In this document: one piece after another, positions 1 to 13,846 of the stretch
How the letters are laid out: the number at the start of each line of letters is the position of its first letter
Numbering within the stretch: the stretch's first letter is position 1
Assembly (NCBI RefSeq): GCF_047496725.1
Contig: NC_132975.1
Location: 10,547,501-10,611,500 of the forward strand
Source of the DNA: Anoplolepis gracilipes
Lineage: Eukaryota; Arthropoda; Insecta; Hymenoptera; Formicidae
Direction of reading: 5' to 3'
DNA: 64,000 nucleotides
The notes under the pieces: model-generated
Told to the model about the DNA's origin: nothing
Databases searched by the model: none
The model's input: only the letters and a program-made list of their open reading frames with translations
Position numbers and translations under genes: made by a program

Positions 1-540
1 ACGCACTGAGCTCGGCGTGCGGCGGTGCACCCACACGCGGATCGCGCAGATAAAACACACGCGCGCGCACAGGACCGGGTGTGAAGAGACCGTGTGTGCA
101 TCCGGGCCGGCAGGAGAGAGCGCCGTATATTACATTCTTTCGCGTTTAACTGGACGGGCATTAATTTGAAAAAGTAGGCGGCCGCGGCGGGTGCGAGTCG
201 CGGTTTAGAATCTCATATCCCGGGATGCGCGCGGCATGCGGACTTTGTGCGAACGTTCAGCCTCGACTTATGCGCTTTTGATGCACGCTCTTTTCCCCCT
301 TCCCCTCTCCCCCTTATCCCGCGTGTATTTTCCCATCCGTTTTCCCGCGTCGTGCGTTGCGTTTTTGCGCCGTCTCGCTGCATTCGAATGTGCTGTCGAG
401 GGATTAAGATTTTCGCGCGTTGTTTCCGCGAGAATCGCACCCACGAGACTTAAACTCGGCTAGGGTATTAACGACAAAATTGCAGCGAGCTCTGGTATTA
501 AAGAACTGCGTGGGAGCAAAATCGTAGGATTACGCAAGTA
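1..540. other. GC/CpG-rich block at the window edge
   Basis: The first half kilobase is visibly rich in CG dinucleotides, with runs such as CACGCGCGCGCACAGG, and a pyrimidine-rich stretch at 281-330. It could be a promoter or untranslated exon of this gene or of a neighbour. The small ORFs on both strands here are mutual shadows and I do not call any of them. Confidence 0.3.
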
Positions 541-707
541 TAGCTATCTCTCGAAAGAATTGTACAATGTATTATCTGAAATAATTAATTTTTTAATTTG
601 CTTTTTATGAGTCTCAACTCGTATTCAACTGCATTTATGCAGACATTTTAAAATGTTTGCATTTCTCTTAGCTTATGCGCTGGTATATGAAGAAATTATA
701 TTTAATG

Positions 708-711
<4 letters not shown>

Positions 712-741
<30 letters not shown>
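712..741. repeat. (CA)n microsatellite
   Basis: An uninterrupted run of 15 AC units inside AT-rich DNA. About 35 bp downstream is TTTCTTTTACAG|GTATAT (AG at 775-776), which resembles an acceptor followed directly by a donor. Confidence 0.95.
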
Positions 742-743
<2 letters not shown>

Positions 744-1170
744 AAATGTTTTCAAGTAAATGAATTTCTTTTACAGGTATATTTATACAATATTATATTA
801 TCACGTGATTCTATTTTGATTAAGTCATATTTTATTGAAAATTGACTGATAAAATTTACTATAAAAGTTACTTGACAAGTTTTTCTAGCTTTTATATTTT
901 TATTTATTGGCAGAGATTTATTTTATTTATCATTTATTTACGATTACGCAAAAATATCGTTACTCGATTTATTTCCATCCCAATTAAATCACAAGATTTA
1001 AACCCGCGAACGATTGCCATAACGAAGGACGAGCGTGGCAAATCGCAAAAGGTTACCCATTATTCGCGGATTTTAACTCGTTTCCATCAGTTACGTTATA
1101 CGATCACGTTCTATCATTTCATCCCTCTTCTCCGTTCTCTTTTTACGCGATATTTCTCCCTGTCGATCGC

Positions 1171-1206
1171 CGAGACTCGTCGAGACTCGTCGAGACTCGT
1201 CGAGAC
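1171..1206. repeat. 10-bp tandem repeat (CGAGACTCGT)n
   Basis: Three perfect copies and a partial fourth copy of CGAGACTCGT. The unit is itself nearly self-complementary (CGAGnCTCG), so the array could form small hairpins. Confidence 0.9.
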
Positions 1207-1899
1207 GTTAGGGGGCACTCGTCATTCTCGAAAAGCAATTGCACCGGGAGACGTTAAAGCGTGAAAATTGCGTATTCTGCCTTCTCACACCCTTCTCTCT
1301 TTTTCACCAGTGATATATGTTCGTCGCTTCGCGTGTGTAGTGTTTGCGTGCACATAGCACATCTCGCATAGGACACGCATGCTAAAACTGTGGTGCGTGA
1401 CACGGTTACGGGACGAGCATAGACGGATGCATAGAAATATGGACCGTGAAATATATGGCGTGGCTGAGGAGATAAAGATGAAACTTCTCTATAAATAATC
1501 ATAGAACTCCGCCGCTGATATAATCAATATTTATACTTCTACTATTATTAAGAAAGATATAATAGTATTATTCAAGAATTTTTCACTATATCTTAATTTA
1601 AAGTTAATTATACAAATTGAATTTTGATTTTGAGACGATGAAAAAATTTGCTTTCTTTCACGTTCTTGTTTCTTAATTTCGATTCGCTGTTTGAGAAAGA
1701 AAACAATTTATTTTATTGAAAATTATCAAAAATTTATATCTCTTCTATTAAGGAAATTATGGAGTATACATTGCTCTTCTGATAAAAAATTTTATGTAAC
1801 ATAAAATATTTTATAAAATTTTAATGTAACATATATATAATAGATTTCACGACATAAAAATTATCATATTCTTTTAATTTTTAACAAAATTGCCATAAC

Positions 1900-2330
1900 G
1901 TGAGAAAGCATTGTTATAATCCCTCGATTTGCAACTCTGCAAGTTTTCACTGCGAAACATTGCAATTTTCCTCTGAGAGATGCAAACCGTGCTTACGCGA
2001 TCGAGAGGATGGACCTGCGTTCCGCGGATGTTGTATAAATGCTCGTAGGTTTCCATCAGCGGTTGCAGAAACGACCCGTCCCGCTCGCTCTGTTCGTTTA
2101 ACCCCAGCCAAGTACTTGGTGTCCTCGCTAATAGGATTATCCGGATTCGCGAAGTTTCCTCCCGGAAACGGAATGACCGCGATGAACGTAAACGCCGACG
2201 AAATTTGCGGCGGATTTCTGAAGCCGCTCTCGCTGGAGAAACCAGATATTTCGATTCGTTCCACGCGCGTAAAGACGACACTGAATGACGCTGATATTCG
2301 TTAAGTGGATTTAAGGATCCCGTTTGTAAC
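1900..2330. other. GC-richer block, unassigned
   Basis: A higher-GC segment between AT-rich flanks with open frames of 105-156 codons on both strands. Both strands staying open in the same place points to base composition rather than coding. No domain was recognised. Confidence 0.3.
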
Positions 2331-3520
2331 TTTGTGAGAATCAAGTTTGCATATAGAGTATCCGAAAATTTTTGATCTCAATTTCAATAACAAGTTTATA
2401 AAATTGTTGCTATTTCCCTTCCCTGGATTAAAATTTAATAAAATATATAAATTCGTGTAATATAAATATTCAAATTTCGGAATGTATATATGTCAATTTC
2501 ATAAACGTCGATAGAACAAAAATTGACAAAAATATGAGAAATAAAATAATTTCGTGCAGTTAAAACTGTTGTTGAAATTATCACCCGAAAGTGAAGATAG
2601 AGATTAATTTTGAGCGACTTCGACCTTCGCGGATTTTGGTGGCAGAACACGCGGAGGTTAGCACCAGGCCGCGTGTTCCTATCCGACGTAGGTTCGTAAC
2701 ATTCGTCGGTGCCCACTGTCTATGTAATGCGACCGCTTACGAACGTACAGCCAGCAGCTATGCAGTTTAATACTTGCGAATGTTTCTTGCAACGGCAGCA
2801 TACTGTGCATATTGTGCTTCTTTCACTACCTCTTCCTCTTTCTCCACGGGGTTTATTCCATTTTCACTGAAATAAAGCGACAAAGAGGGTGAAATTTGCG
2901 GTGACCGCGAATCGACTTACACGCTGTTGGAATAAGAATATAGTTCAGCTATGCATAAAAGAGAGAGACGAACGACGTTTAATTCGCTTTCTTGTCGGCG
3001 CGTCCTAATTCACCGCGATGCACGAAACTATTACGGCTTTTACGAATCAGAGAGTTTAATGAAAATAGAAACAAATTTTAAGGATTTGCAGTAAAAAGCA
3101 AATTTTGGAAATTTCTAAATTTTAAGATTATTATAATTTTCCTGTGGTTTATAAAGAACAAATCTCTTCAAAAACTCTAAAGATTATTAAACATTAAGCA
3201 TATTAAAAATTAAAATATCAAATATATAAATCTAATTTTAATATTAACTTGAGTTTATTCTTTTTACCAAAATAAATTTTCGAAGAAATAAGGAAGAAAG
3301 AGAAGGAACGACAATTGCAATAAGGAGTGGTTTCTTTACGTGCGACACGGTCTAATTATCGATATGACTTTGGCCAGCGCGTTCGATCGAACGCTGAAAC
3401 GGTCGCCGAATGCGACCTGACAAAGACGACGTTCACATCTTGAGGTGCAAGTACCCGCGGAAGCGAAGTCCGTGCAAACTCTCGCAGACAGTTTCACAAA
3501 CTCCACTGGAACGTTAAACA

Positions 3521-3535
3521 TGTGTGTGTGTGTGT
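3521..3535. repeat. Short (TG)n microsatellite
   Basis: Seven TG units, directly after a short moderately GC-rich segment (3340-3520) in which no gene is seen. Confidence 0.85.
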
Positions 3536-5668
3536 AACGATGTAATCGTTCACCTCGTGCAGTACAGTACTGTTCAAAAATAATATTCGCTATTTGGTTT
3601 TACAGCATACTCACATAATTCGTATCATATCGAGAAATTAATAGAGATCGGTATAATTTGTAATATAATTAGAAATGTATATGTATTATTTATTATAATT
3701 TTTATTGGCAGGCTGAGTTTCATCATAAATTTATGCATTGTTGTTATTTCACAATTTTATATTTAAATACTTTTTATTTAATTTTAAAATTTGAGCCTTT
3801 TAAAATTAAATAATAATATTTAAATATAAATTTTTTGGAATAATTTATTAGATAGTAAAACATACTTTTTCCTCGAAATAAGATAAACATGACGCGAAAG
3901 TCACAGAAAATATTTCAATCAGACAATTTATCTGCAATCTATATCATTGTTAAATTCCCTTCTATAGGCGAATATCTCTTTTGGCCATCATTATTGAACA
4001 GCGCTGTACCTACGGTTTTAACTCGTTCGAGTGGCCGTTATATGGGGTTCTAAGCATTTTGATTCTGCTGACCATTGCAATCCGTTTCCTTCTCCTTCTT
4101 CTTTCTCCGCGCCATTCTCCGTACACTCGCAAAAGACTTACCCCTTCGAAGCTACGTGGTTCGCGTTTAAACCACCCTATTCTCGCGCTCGTTCGCCCCG
4201 CGAGTCTACCCTGCGCTTACTCTCATTTAGTGACTTCCGAAACCTTCCTTTTCGGCTCGATCTCTCGCTTGCTTTCTTCATCAACCACACGCGGATCTCG
4301 TTAGCGGTGCCCCTTCGATTTCACTACGTATTTACCGCTTCTGCTATCCCGCGCCACCCAAGTGCGAACGTGTACGGAATGATGTTTCGCGAAAGCCAAG
4401 GTCGATGTCTGTTCTCACAAATGAAAAAATCGAAATGCCAGCAGGACGAAATATACGATAACTGCATAAAAAATTATAATAATAATTGCGCGATATTATA
4501 GATTTTTATTTAATATATATATTTATTATTATGTGGCAATCATAAGTCTTTCCAGAAAATTAATTGGATATTATTTATCCAAGAATTATTTTACCCAATA
4601 AAAAAACATTTTATTGTTATATTTTTTGATATAATACAATATTTTTATATTATATATATTTTTGATATAATACATGTTTGTCTTTAAATTATAAATAGTA
4701 CTGTTGTTATGTCATTTTTACTATTGAAACGTCTATATTTATGTTTACTCTATTATGTTTTAGTTATTACATATTTTTCATAGTTGTTTATATGATAAAA
4801 CTTGACCTGTAGTTATTTGGTTTATTGCCTCGGGATAAAACATGATGCAATAAAGAGTTAAATATCCGGTAACCGATTGCCGTTCAATTTTCCAGAATTG
4901 CCAAGAACGCGAATATCGCGGCACCGCGAATGCGATTCGAAGATTACGCGATCGAGCGAGAAGAAGGAATGCGCCTTCTTTCCCTCCACCGATCATCGAC
5001 CTACATCGAAGCTATCCCGTTCTAAAGAATGTTAATATTTATTGAAAATAATATTATCGTTACAAACTACTATGGACAAACGATGCTCTTGGTAAACGCG
5101 CTAGGAATTTTAAGCGAGAATCTTCTTGCTACTGCGGTTAAGGGAGAATGTAAATCCAGCGCAACCGAGCTCGCGGATTATAATTTTCATTCCATGGCAC
5201 GCGAACAGGAATTTGTACGGCTACGATAGTCAAACTTACGTAAGAATTGCATCAACCAATTACCTTTCCCATCCGAACCATTTTCCCGCTTCCTTCCGCG
5301 TCGGGCCGTTTTCAGGATAAATTTTTATGGCACTGAAACTTTCCTCGACGATTTTCTCGATTAAAATGCTCCGTTAAACAATTTCGCCATTACTGAAATA
5401 CGCCAATCGCCAAGTAGGTGAAAGAAGAGAGAGGGAGGAGCTAAAGTTTTTAAAATACTTGTGAAACGTGACTGAATGGAAATTTAGTATAATAGCGTCA
5501 AGATATGGCACTTTTGCGTGTAATTTTACTCGTCGGTACATAGAAACGCGTAACGAGCATATTTTTTATTCTTAAAATGAAACTGCGAATGCATAAAAGA
5601 TAATAGAAAAGATATATTTGAATAGAAGATATATTTGAACAGTCTTAAATATCTTACTCGACGAGAGC

Positions 5669-5739
5669 GAGAGAGAGAGAGAGAGAGAAAGAGAGAGATA
5701 AGAAGTTCTCTCTAGTATATAGTATATATATATATATAT
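5669..5739. repeat. Compound (GA)n / (TA)n microsatellite
   Basis: A GA-rich run at 5669-5698 is followed, after a short spacer, by an imperfect TA run at 5722-5739. Confidence 0.9.
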
Positions 5740-5914
5740 TTCACACTCTTTAAAATTCTACATTTATCTTTATATACGCGCCATGAATCTAAAGATGCGG
5801 AAAATAGAAAAAATTATCTTAGAAAAATATGTATACATAAAATGTATATATTTTTGATTTACTTAATCGTAGATTCTGTTATTAAAAGCATATGTTACAA
5901 TGGAATTCATTTCA

Positions 5915-6868
5915 ACTACAATACTTTTTATTTACTGTTTTTATAATTAATACATAATGACAATAATGATCACAATGGCCATATTTAATAATTATAATAA
6001 TTAATTGTAGATTTTTTATATATACAAATTCTAATACTCTAGATAAATTTTAAAATTTTTATTTTAAAATTTTTTTCCTTCATGTTCAGACCAATTAATT
6101 TTTAAATAGATTTTTATATTCACAAATTTATAGAAAAAATAGGTAAACAAAATTTTATTTATTTATCACATAGTTTCCGCTAAATTCGAGATAAAAAGTT
6201 TGCAAAATTTCAGCGGAGTACAAATTAGCTCGTAAATTTCCTAAAAAAAGCAGTTTTTTTTTAAACGCGCTGTGTTTAATCTTTATTACAAAAAAGATTA
6301 GTGAAAAATAAAGGTATTTATACTAAATTTAGTTTCTTTGTACATATTATTTCCACTTACATGATCAAAGTCACGTGATTATACCCATTCCAAAGCCGTG
6401 GAAAAAAAGTACTCCATTGTACTGAAGCAGAATCCTCTCTGTTTCCATCGTTGTGTCGCTGCCAAAATGCAGACAGATCCTGTGGAGAGTTTTAACTCGA
6501 AGCAGTTACATCGACGGAAGTAGCCGAAGAGAGAGTTGGTTCGTTGCGCCAAGGGAAAAGGAAAAAAGCTACACCGAGATATAAAACGAGCAAAGAACGA
6601 AGGATGGGTACCAGAAGTCGGCGAAAACTCGTAGAACCGTCCCGATGGGATACGTCGAATCGTACAGGGTGTCTCGAGTTCTCTCATTCCGGTCTGAACA
6701 TGAAAGAAAAAAAATCTTGAAATAAAAATTTTTAAATTTATCTAGAGCATTAAAATTCTTATATATATATAAATATATAATTAATTATTATAATTATTAA
6801 TTATTGCCATTGTGATCATTATTGTTATTATTTATTAACCATAAAAACAGTGAATAAAAAGTATTGAA
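5915..6868. mobile_element. Inverted-repeat element, probably a non-autonomous DNA transposon
   Basis: Two arms of about 178 bp, 5915-6092 and 6691-6868, are reverse complements of each other over nearly their whole length with scattered mismatches and small gaps. Clear anchors are TGTTCAGACC (ends 6092) against GGTCTGAACA (starts 6691), and CAATAATGATCACAATGGC near 5961-5979 against its complement near 6805-6823. The inner 598 bp has no transposase-like frame. Similarity may continue weakly outward to about 5886 and 6890. No clear target-site duplication was found, so the exact ends and the superfamily are open. Confidence 0.7.
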
Positions 6869-9368
6869 ATAACTTGCATATACAAAAGATCTTTATTAAT
6901 ACCAAATAGATTTTTAGAAAAATGAGTATACGATAAATTAAAATTTTTCAAGAAAACTGTTTTGTCCTTGTTTCCAATATTATTACTATTGTCTTTGATG
7001 CATGGTATTTCGAAATAGCGCTTGTTTGACCTCGTGGAAGTGAATCCATTTTGAACGTGTCAAGTAACGTCAGCACCGTATATCTTTGATTTTAGTTCCA
7101 TTTTCAATCACATCTCGAATCACGGTTATCAAACTTGTGGCATTTATAAAAGAGGTATCAATCACTCAGTTTCTAATATATTATCTTAAAGATCTTCAAG
7201 AAATATATATAATAATATATGATTATATAAATTATACAATTAGAAATTTATATATTACTTAAGGATAAAATGTTCAAGAATTTAAAAAGGAAAACAACTA
7301 AAACAAATTGTGCTATATTATTTAAAGAAATATCGATTGACTATGAATAATGTCATAAAAAGTCTGACAAAAATGAAAACTTTTTCAATAAGTGCTTCGA
7401 GACTATTCAAGTCCCATTGAAATCGTAAAGCTCACCAGACAGACAGATTTTTGCCTAATCGTCAGTAGTAGCGCGATCTTGAAAGCACATCGAGTAGCAA
7501 GAGTCGCCGAAATCGAATTCCATCAAGTTGAGAAAGTATATCGGCGACGAAGAGCCAGTTCAAGAAACTTTCGCAAAGTCTTCCCTTGTCTCTCGCTTTT
7601 TCCATTCGAACCCCGCAATTGTCGCGGGACTCGTCCCATTCGTAAAGTTTCTCAGCCGCGAATTCACAGTCGTGCAAAAATATCAGTGGGGATTAGTTAA
7701 CGCTGCGTTGCAACAATTCCGACCGCAACAAGTAGTTAACGTGACGTGCTACGTCACAAAGTTAGGTACACCTTGGAAATATTTAGTTAAGATCTACCAG
7801 TATAAAGTTTTTATATTATTATTACCCGTTAAGGGACAGCTCCGTTTATTAAGATTCTGAATATAAAGAAGAAGGAAATGAAAAAGTTAAAAATATGCTT
7901 CATTTATTTAATACTTCAACAGATTTTTATAGAATTTTTTCCAAATTTTACTTTAGCTACAAAGATAAAAAGAAACATGTGTTAAAATTGATTATGCTTC
8001 TACAATTGTTAGAATTATTTTTAAACAAATATGCGTATGTAAAAATATATTTTACAAGTACAATTTTTTAAAAATTACATAAAACCACGATGCAGAATTT
8101 CAACAAAAATTTTGAATTTTGGTGCTCAAAACATGCAAATTAAGTTATTTTAGTTTGACTATCCAATCGCAATGTTTTTTTAAGTGAAACAAACTGGCGA
8201 TCTCTCAATGTTTGCACTGGACACGTTCATATCGTCAAAGATCTCGAGGAAATAGCAGGACTACCTAGTCCTGCGAAATTTTTTGAACAAATCGAAGTCC
8301 GCGGGTGACGAGAGGAGCGATCCCGAAACTTTCGACCCTTCCACAGATTTTATCCCCCCGAAATCTTTTATTCCTCGCCTCGGTTCGCAAAAACTCTCGG
8401 CACGGAGAACGTCAGGTGCAGGGATGACATCCTAGCTGCAACGTATGTGCGAGAGAAAAAGAAAAAGACTGGAAAGAAGGCCAGAGGAAGAAGGTCGACA
8501 AAGACGACGGAAGTTTCTTTAAGCAGCTAGTGGTCTGCGGAAAAAAGCTGTATTGTAAAATTGAAGAGATAAACAACGCGAGTGGTGCGCGTAGAAACTT
8601 TTCTGCGGGCGGTAAATCCGGAATTTAACCGCCAACAAGAGTAATTTTGCACAACAATAAATAAAAGTTAGCATTGGACATATCGGAGAAAGTAATCCGT
8701 TAGTTGATATATATAAGTGTAAAAGATAATACACACCAGCAGAGTTATTTTGTAGGACGTTCTGTACAATATGATGGAATTGTGAAGTGTGTTGCTCACG
8801 TATTCTATTTATACGTTCCAATATTTTCCTATATAGTTTACTCTCGTATGAGGATTATCTAAAATGTTTTATTGTCATGGCTTGAAAGCAAACCGATGTT
8901 TTTCATTTCGTAGTGTCGACCAATTTATTATCGTTTGTTATTTTTCAATGTGATGTAACGTTATACGCTTTATTCGTACGAGAGCAATACATGTTTTCTT
9001 GATTATTGCAGCCACACTCACATTTCTTACGATAAGTTTAATATTTTAGGAAGTTTTTTTTCAGTGAAAGAATTTGATATTATAAATCTACGCTAACATA
9101 TTTATGTCTCATTTTTTTCATATAAATTGTTTTAAAATTGATTTAAAAAATGTATTAATTTTATAATAATATACATTTAAAAAAATAATCTTGCAACTTC
9201 AACAAAAATTTTCTAGGTGTAAAAAATTAACTGAAACAGATAAATTATTAGCAAATACTGTGATACTGCATATATTTTGCACTTAATCAATTTAAATGAC
9301 AGAGAGACAGGATTTATATTAGTATGATTTAGACAGAAAATTTTTCTGTGATGCCTAATCACAAATAT

Positions 9369-9393
9369 AATTGTCCTTTTGTCAAGGACAATT
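9369..9393. other. Perfect 10-bp hairpin
   Basis: AATTGTCCTT and AAGGACAATT flank a 5-base loop. A second small near-palindrome, CAGAAAATTTTTCTG, sits just upstream at about 9334-9348. No flanking gene explains either. Confidence 0.6.
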
Positions 9394-9689
9394 AAATTTT
9401 CTAGAAGTATTGCTAGAATATTGCTGCTATAAATTCTATACGTGACGAACGATATTCTAACAGATACAAAAAGTAGCGATAAATTTGAATGGTGACATCT
9501 AGAAATCTATCTACATTAGCAAAATATTTTGTTGAGTGTATACATGTATATACATATATATTTGAATTCTAACAGAATAATAGATTCTCTTTGCGTACTC
9601 AAAGTAATTTTTCTCTTGCCATTCACGCGAAAACATTTCATTCTAACCCCACGTGAAATACATACGATTGTCACGTAGATGTAGGAATG

Positions 9690-10250
9690 CGCGAATTTGT
9701 AATGCACGGTTAACGTGCTACTGAGACGTGCTGCGTATCCATCGACATCGCCAGCCAGTTGCTCCCGCGGGACGAGCTCTCGCAAACCCCGGCAAACGTG
9801 CTTCCCCAGCATGGCTGCTTCCAACACCTCTTCCCTTCGCGACAGTGTCGTTATGCAGCACGATATCGCGTGTACCACGGTACCGCAGGTGGACATAAAG
9901 GATGGTAAGGATGGATACCCGAGACAGTGTCAAAATTTTCCATCTTCCGCCGTTTGCAACAAAAATCCCCGTCGTAAACCATTTCTACGTAGCCCCGGGG
10001 CGACTGCTCGACACTACTTCGCTTACCTAGAAAAATGTCAATTTTCGAACGTGACAGTTTTCCGATTTACCGGTGGGGTGGGCCGGCGCGTTAAACGGTT
10101 TCCGCGGGGCGGAAATCGAGTGCTCGCGCGACACCTCGTTCCGTCTCGCGGATGGACGAACTGGACGGCCTCGGTGTGAACTGTCGCGCGAGAGACAGTT
10201 GGTCTTCTTTTTGAAGATGAAAGATCACGCCCATTTACGGTACAGTAAAA
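9690..10250. other. CpG-rich island upstream of the gene
   Basis: A dense CG-containing segment with open frames on both strands (up to 154 codons on + and 126 on -). The frames overlap each other and none matches a known domain. It is a candidate regulatory island or an unrecognised untranslated exon. Confidence 0.3.
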
Positions 10251-12299
10251 GATAAGATCTCAATGTCGTTCTTTCTCTCTACAATAGAGTAGGAGAGATG
10301 GACAGAAATAGATAGGTAGATAGTTTATTTAACTGTAGTATTCTAGATTATTACATTTTTCAGAGGTTATTATCTTTCGTATATAAACAACTGTGTAAAA
10401 ATAAATATACGATAAAAATCCAAATAAAATAGAATTTGAAAACGAAATGGTGATACATGAGAACTGGAAAAAAATGCTCAAATATTTTTAAATACGTTAT
10501 AGCACATGTAAAACATATATGTAAATATATATGTAATAAATACATATATATATAATATAAAGATAAATATATTATAAGTAAATTTAAATTAAGAAATATA
10601 AGAAATCACTATAATTAAGATGAAATATATATTGATAAAAACATATTTAAATATTAAGTTGTAATAATTATTCTTGAGTAAATATAAAACATTAAATATA
10701 CATATAAGATTCATTAGTTTATTAAGTCATTAAAAACTTTGCTAAAAAAACATATCAAATATGTTATAATTATGTATACCAAATATGTAATTTATTTTTT
10801 ACTGCCCACGTTCTTCAACTGAACTGCACACTGTACCTAGTTATTTCACTATTCCTTAATATCGTTCCCTGTAATTCTGACTCGTACATTGCAGTCCGAC
10901 GGAATAATCCGCACCTGTGTATTACTGTTGCTCTGTCAGAAAAATAGAGACTTTAATTCATTTTTTAATTATACTCGATAAGAAGTGATGAATGTATAAT
11001 AGTTATAGCTGTCAGAAAAACTGTCATCGATATAATTATTTCATAAATTTGTTGGTAAACAACTAGATTAAATTAATAATGCAAAAGAACAAAAAAATAT
11101 TCTAGCTATCAATAAGTCTATAAATAAATATCGAAATTAAACTGTAAATAATAATTCTCAATATACTAAAAAATTATCGTAAAACTTATATATTTCTAAT
11201 CGATGTATAGGATTAATATAATTAATTATCAACGTTACCTCTATGTTTATTGCATTTAATTATTTTTGTAAGATTTATTTACTTCTTTTGGTATACGACA
11301 GGATGCGATGTGATTTATTTCGCTCGTGTTTCGCGAATGTATTTCTTATCGGATAAGTTCCCGTGATTCTTAAGCGGCGGGCTCGGAATCACTTTTTCAC
11401 ACTTATTGCCTTATCGAACTTCGAATGTTCTTGGCTGAGGAATGCAAATCAGCGGAGCTTAACTTAGATGAACCCTGTCGTCCAAGGAAAAGAGGTACAA
11501 AAAGAAGGAGAAGAAGGGTAAGGAGGAGAGAAGAGACGCGTGACGGCGTGGAAGGGAGTCAAAAGTTTTGAATTACCAAGTGCAACGCCTCCTCCTTAGA
11601 ATCCAAATGTCGTAGACGGATTAGTTTGACTTTCAATGGATTGCCAATCGACGCAAATGCGAAATACATGCCGTTAGAATACGATGATGACACGCGCACG
11701 GCACGATAATCGGATGCAAAGTACGGATACAGTGACGCAGCTGTCATCTAATTAGATCAATTTTCTGATAAATTATAAACATCACTCATTAGAATAATTC
11801 GTTTAAGTGATGATTAATGCTCGTGCAGCGTCGAAGCTTGTTGCGCATTAATTAAATTATTTTATCGATGTATATAGATGAGCGAAACTGTTAGTCACGA
11901 AGTGTGTACAATTCAATTAAATATTTATTTCCAAATATCTAGCTTCTCTTTAACATTCATTATCAATTATTTTAATTAAAAAGTAAATACAAATTTCATG
12001 TTTTTAATATTTCGCCAAATTTAATATTTCGAAAAAGAGGCGAAAAAGTACATTGTCAAAAGTCAACATAAATTGAAGTGAAAAGTAGTACTTGAAAGTT
12101 ATGAAAAAGCTCGGTTATACTGCGCTTGTACCATTATTAAGGAAGAAATAGGCAAGAAGCCGTGTACTCGCGACAAAGCATCTACCAATATATGCCCATG
12201 TCTGTCCTACAGGATATCTCGATACGATTTTCCGTCGGGATACGAAGAGGAGTTTGAAGGTTCCTCTCGGTTTTCCCGGCCCCGTCAAGCTACGTCCTG

Positions 12300-12790
12300 C
12301 ATCACAATACTTCTCCAATTTCCTGAGCAGAAGTTACGGGACACGTTCCATCATGACGTCACGAGTATAAAGCTCTTTCTCTCTCCCTGTCGTCTCGCTC
12401 GCTTCTCGCACCACGCAAACCCTCTCAAGATCGTTCCCCTTGTATTGCTCCTTTCGTCCTCCTTATACTTAGGACGTAAAAGAGAGTAGTGGGGATAAAT
12501 AACCATTTGGGGTAAACTAAGTTTGCGCGCGCCGCATCGAGGAGAGGACGTCTTAAAGATCGCAACCGCCGACGGCGACTTTCGTTCGATCGAACGGGTT
12601 CAATCGTTAACCGTAGACTCGATTCGTCTTGCTTTCATTGCATCTGCCAAGTTTTCGCCCGTGACGGGCTCGAATATGCAAAAATAATGGGCAGGCCCAG
12701 GAACGGGTCATTATGCTTTCGTCACGACACGAGAACTTGTCGCGTTATCGAAAGAGGGGAAAAACTTTGTGCGGTTGTGTGTGCTTATCG
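12300..12790. other. CpG-rich island upstream of the gene
   Basis: A GC-rich stretch with a pyrimidine-rich patch at 12375-12470 and several CG-dense motifs. No coding frame is supported. Confidence 0.25.
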
Positions 12791-13731
12791 CGAGATGAGA
12801 AAAAATGCTTGTGCTTGAGGTTCAAAGAGTAATTTGTTCGATAATTTATTTAACCATGCGAGAGAAAGCATAAAGATTTTAATTTTACAGATAGAAATAA
12901 AATGGATAAGAATAAACGGCGGAATCTTTTTCTGTAAGTAAATATTGTTGAAAAATTTATAATCTAAAAAATAACGTTCTTTTATATCACATGTTATAGC
13001 TTAATCTAATAATATCGAGAGTATTTTAAAGTACAAAATTCCAGAGAAAATTCCGAGAATCATCATGATCACAGCAATTACAGAATATTTAACTTTTTTG
13101 ACCGACGGCCAATTTAATCGCGATTCCTTCGCGAATACTACCGCGTTCCTTAACAACGATCCACTTATATGCAGCGCATTGTGCAGCAAAAGTACAATCA
13201 GCTCAATGGCTAATGCGCTCTTACGGCCGATGCGCGCTAGTTTCGTGTCGTCTAAATGGAATTTGCAATTATCCACCTCCCGGCAAGATCTTGGACCCAG
13301 TATCAAGTTTCTCGATACCATCCCTGGATCGAGCCCTTTGGTTTACTCGGTCCAACTTAGGAAAATCGCTCGTGTAAGATGCTTGTGGTTACGCCGTTGA
13401 TAAAGGAATGGCAGGACGAGCTGGAAATAGAAAGGCACGCGGTCGAGGAATGTTACTGAAAGATGTATTCTTCAAAGCATTTGCCATAATTATTGTGTGA
13501 TTAAATTATATTTATCGATATTAGAAATTTTATGTATTATTAATAAGATTAATTATCTCTTTTTTAATTTACTACTATTTTTAACATCTACTGTATCCAA
13601 ATTTTTTATGTAATATATTATTATATTGTGCCTTTAATAATGCGCGATTATTTTTCGTTAAATATTGCCTCGTGGTTTTTTTTTTTTTATTTCGAAAAAA
13701 TTAAGACCACAAGGTAGCGTCGCTTAATGAA

Positions 13732-13741
13732 GCCACGTGGC
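13732..13741. promoter_or_regulatory. Palindromic E-box site
   Basis: GCCACGTGGC is a perfect 10-bp palindrome centred on the bHLH E-box CACGTG, followed ten bases later by a related CGCGTGGCA. Ten-base palindromes occur by chance, so a binding role is only possible. Confidence 0.3.
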
Positions 13742-13821
13742 ATCGCGTGGCAAATGTAGCGCGCATGCATTAGCGAGCTGGAAATTTATTAATATTAGAA
13801 TCCGACCTGTGTATACATACT

Positions 13822-13846
13822 AGAGAGAGAGAGAGAGAGAGAGAGA
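13822..13846. repeat. (GA)n microsatellite
   Basis: Twelve AG units at the left edge of a GC-richer segment (13,860-14,250) that has no supported gene. Confidence 0.9.

Noticed and set aside
777..782. TTTCTTTTACAG|GTATAT and, at about 36,264, TGCTCAG|GTATTT as recursive splice sites
   Set aside because: Both deviate from the CAG|GTAAGT consensus. The first lies upstream of the leader exon, and neither has supporting context. No strong ratchet site was noticed by eye in the giant intron.
842..1264. 140-codon plus-strand frame
   Set aside because: The first part is AT-driven (Tyr/Phe/Ile rich), the end is translated 10-bp repeat (Arg/Ser/Leu), and no domain or splice context is present.
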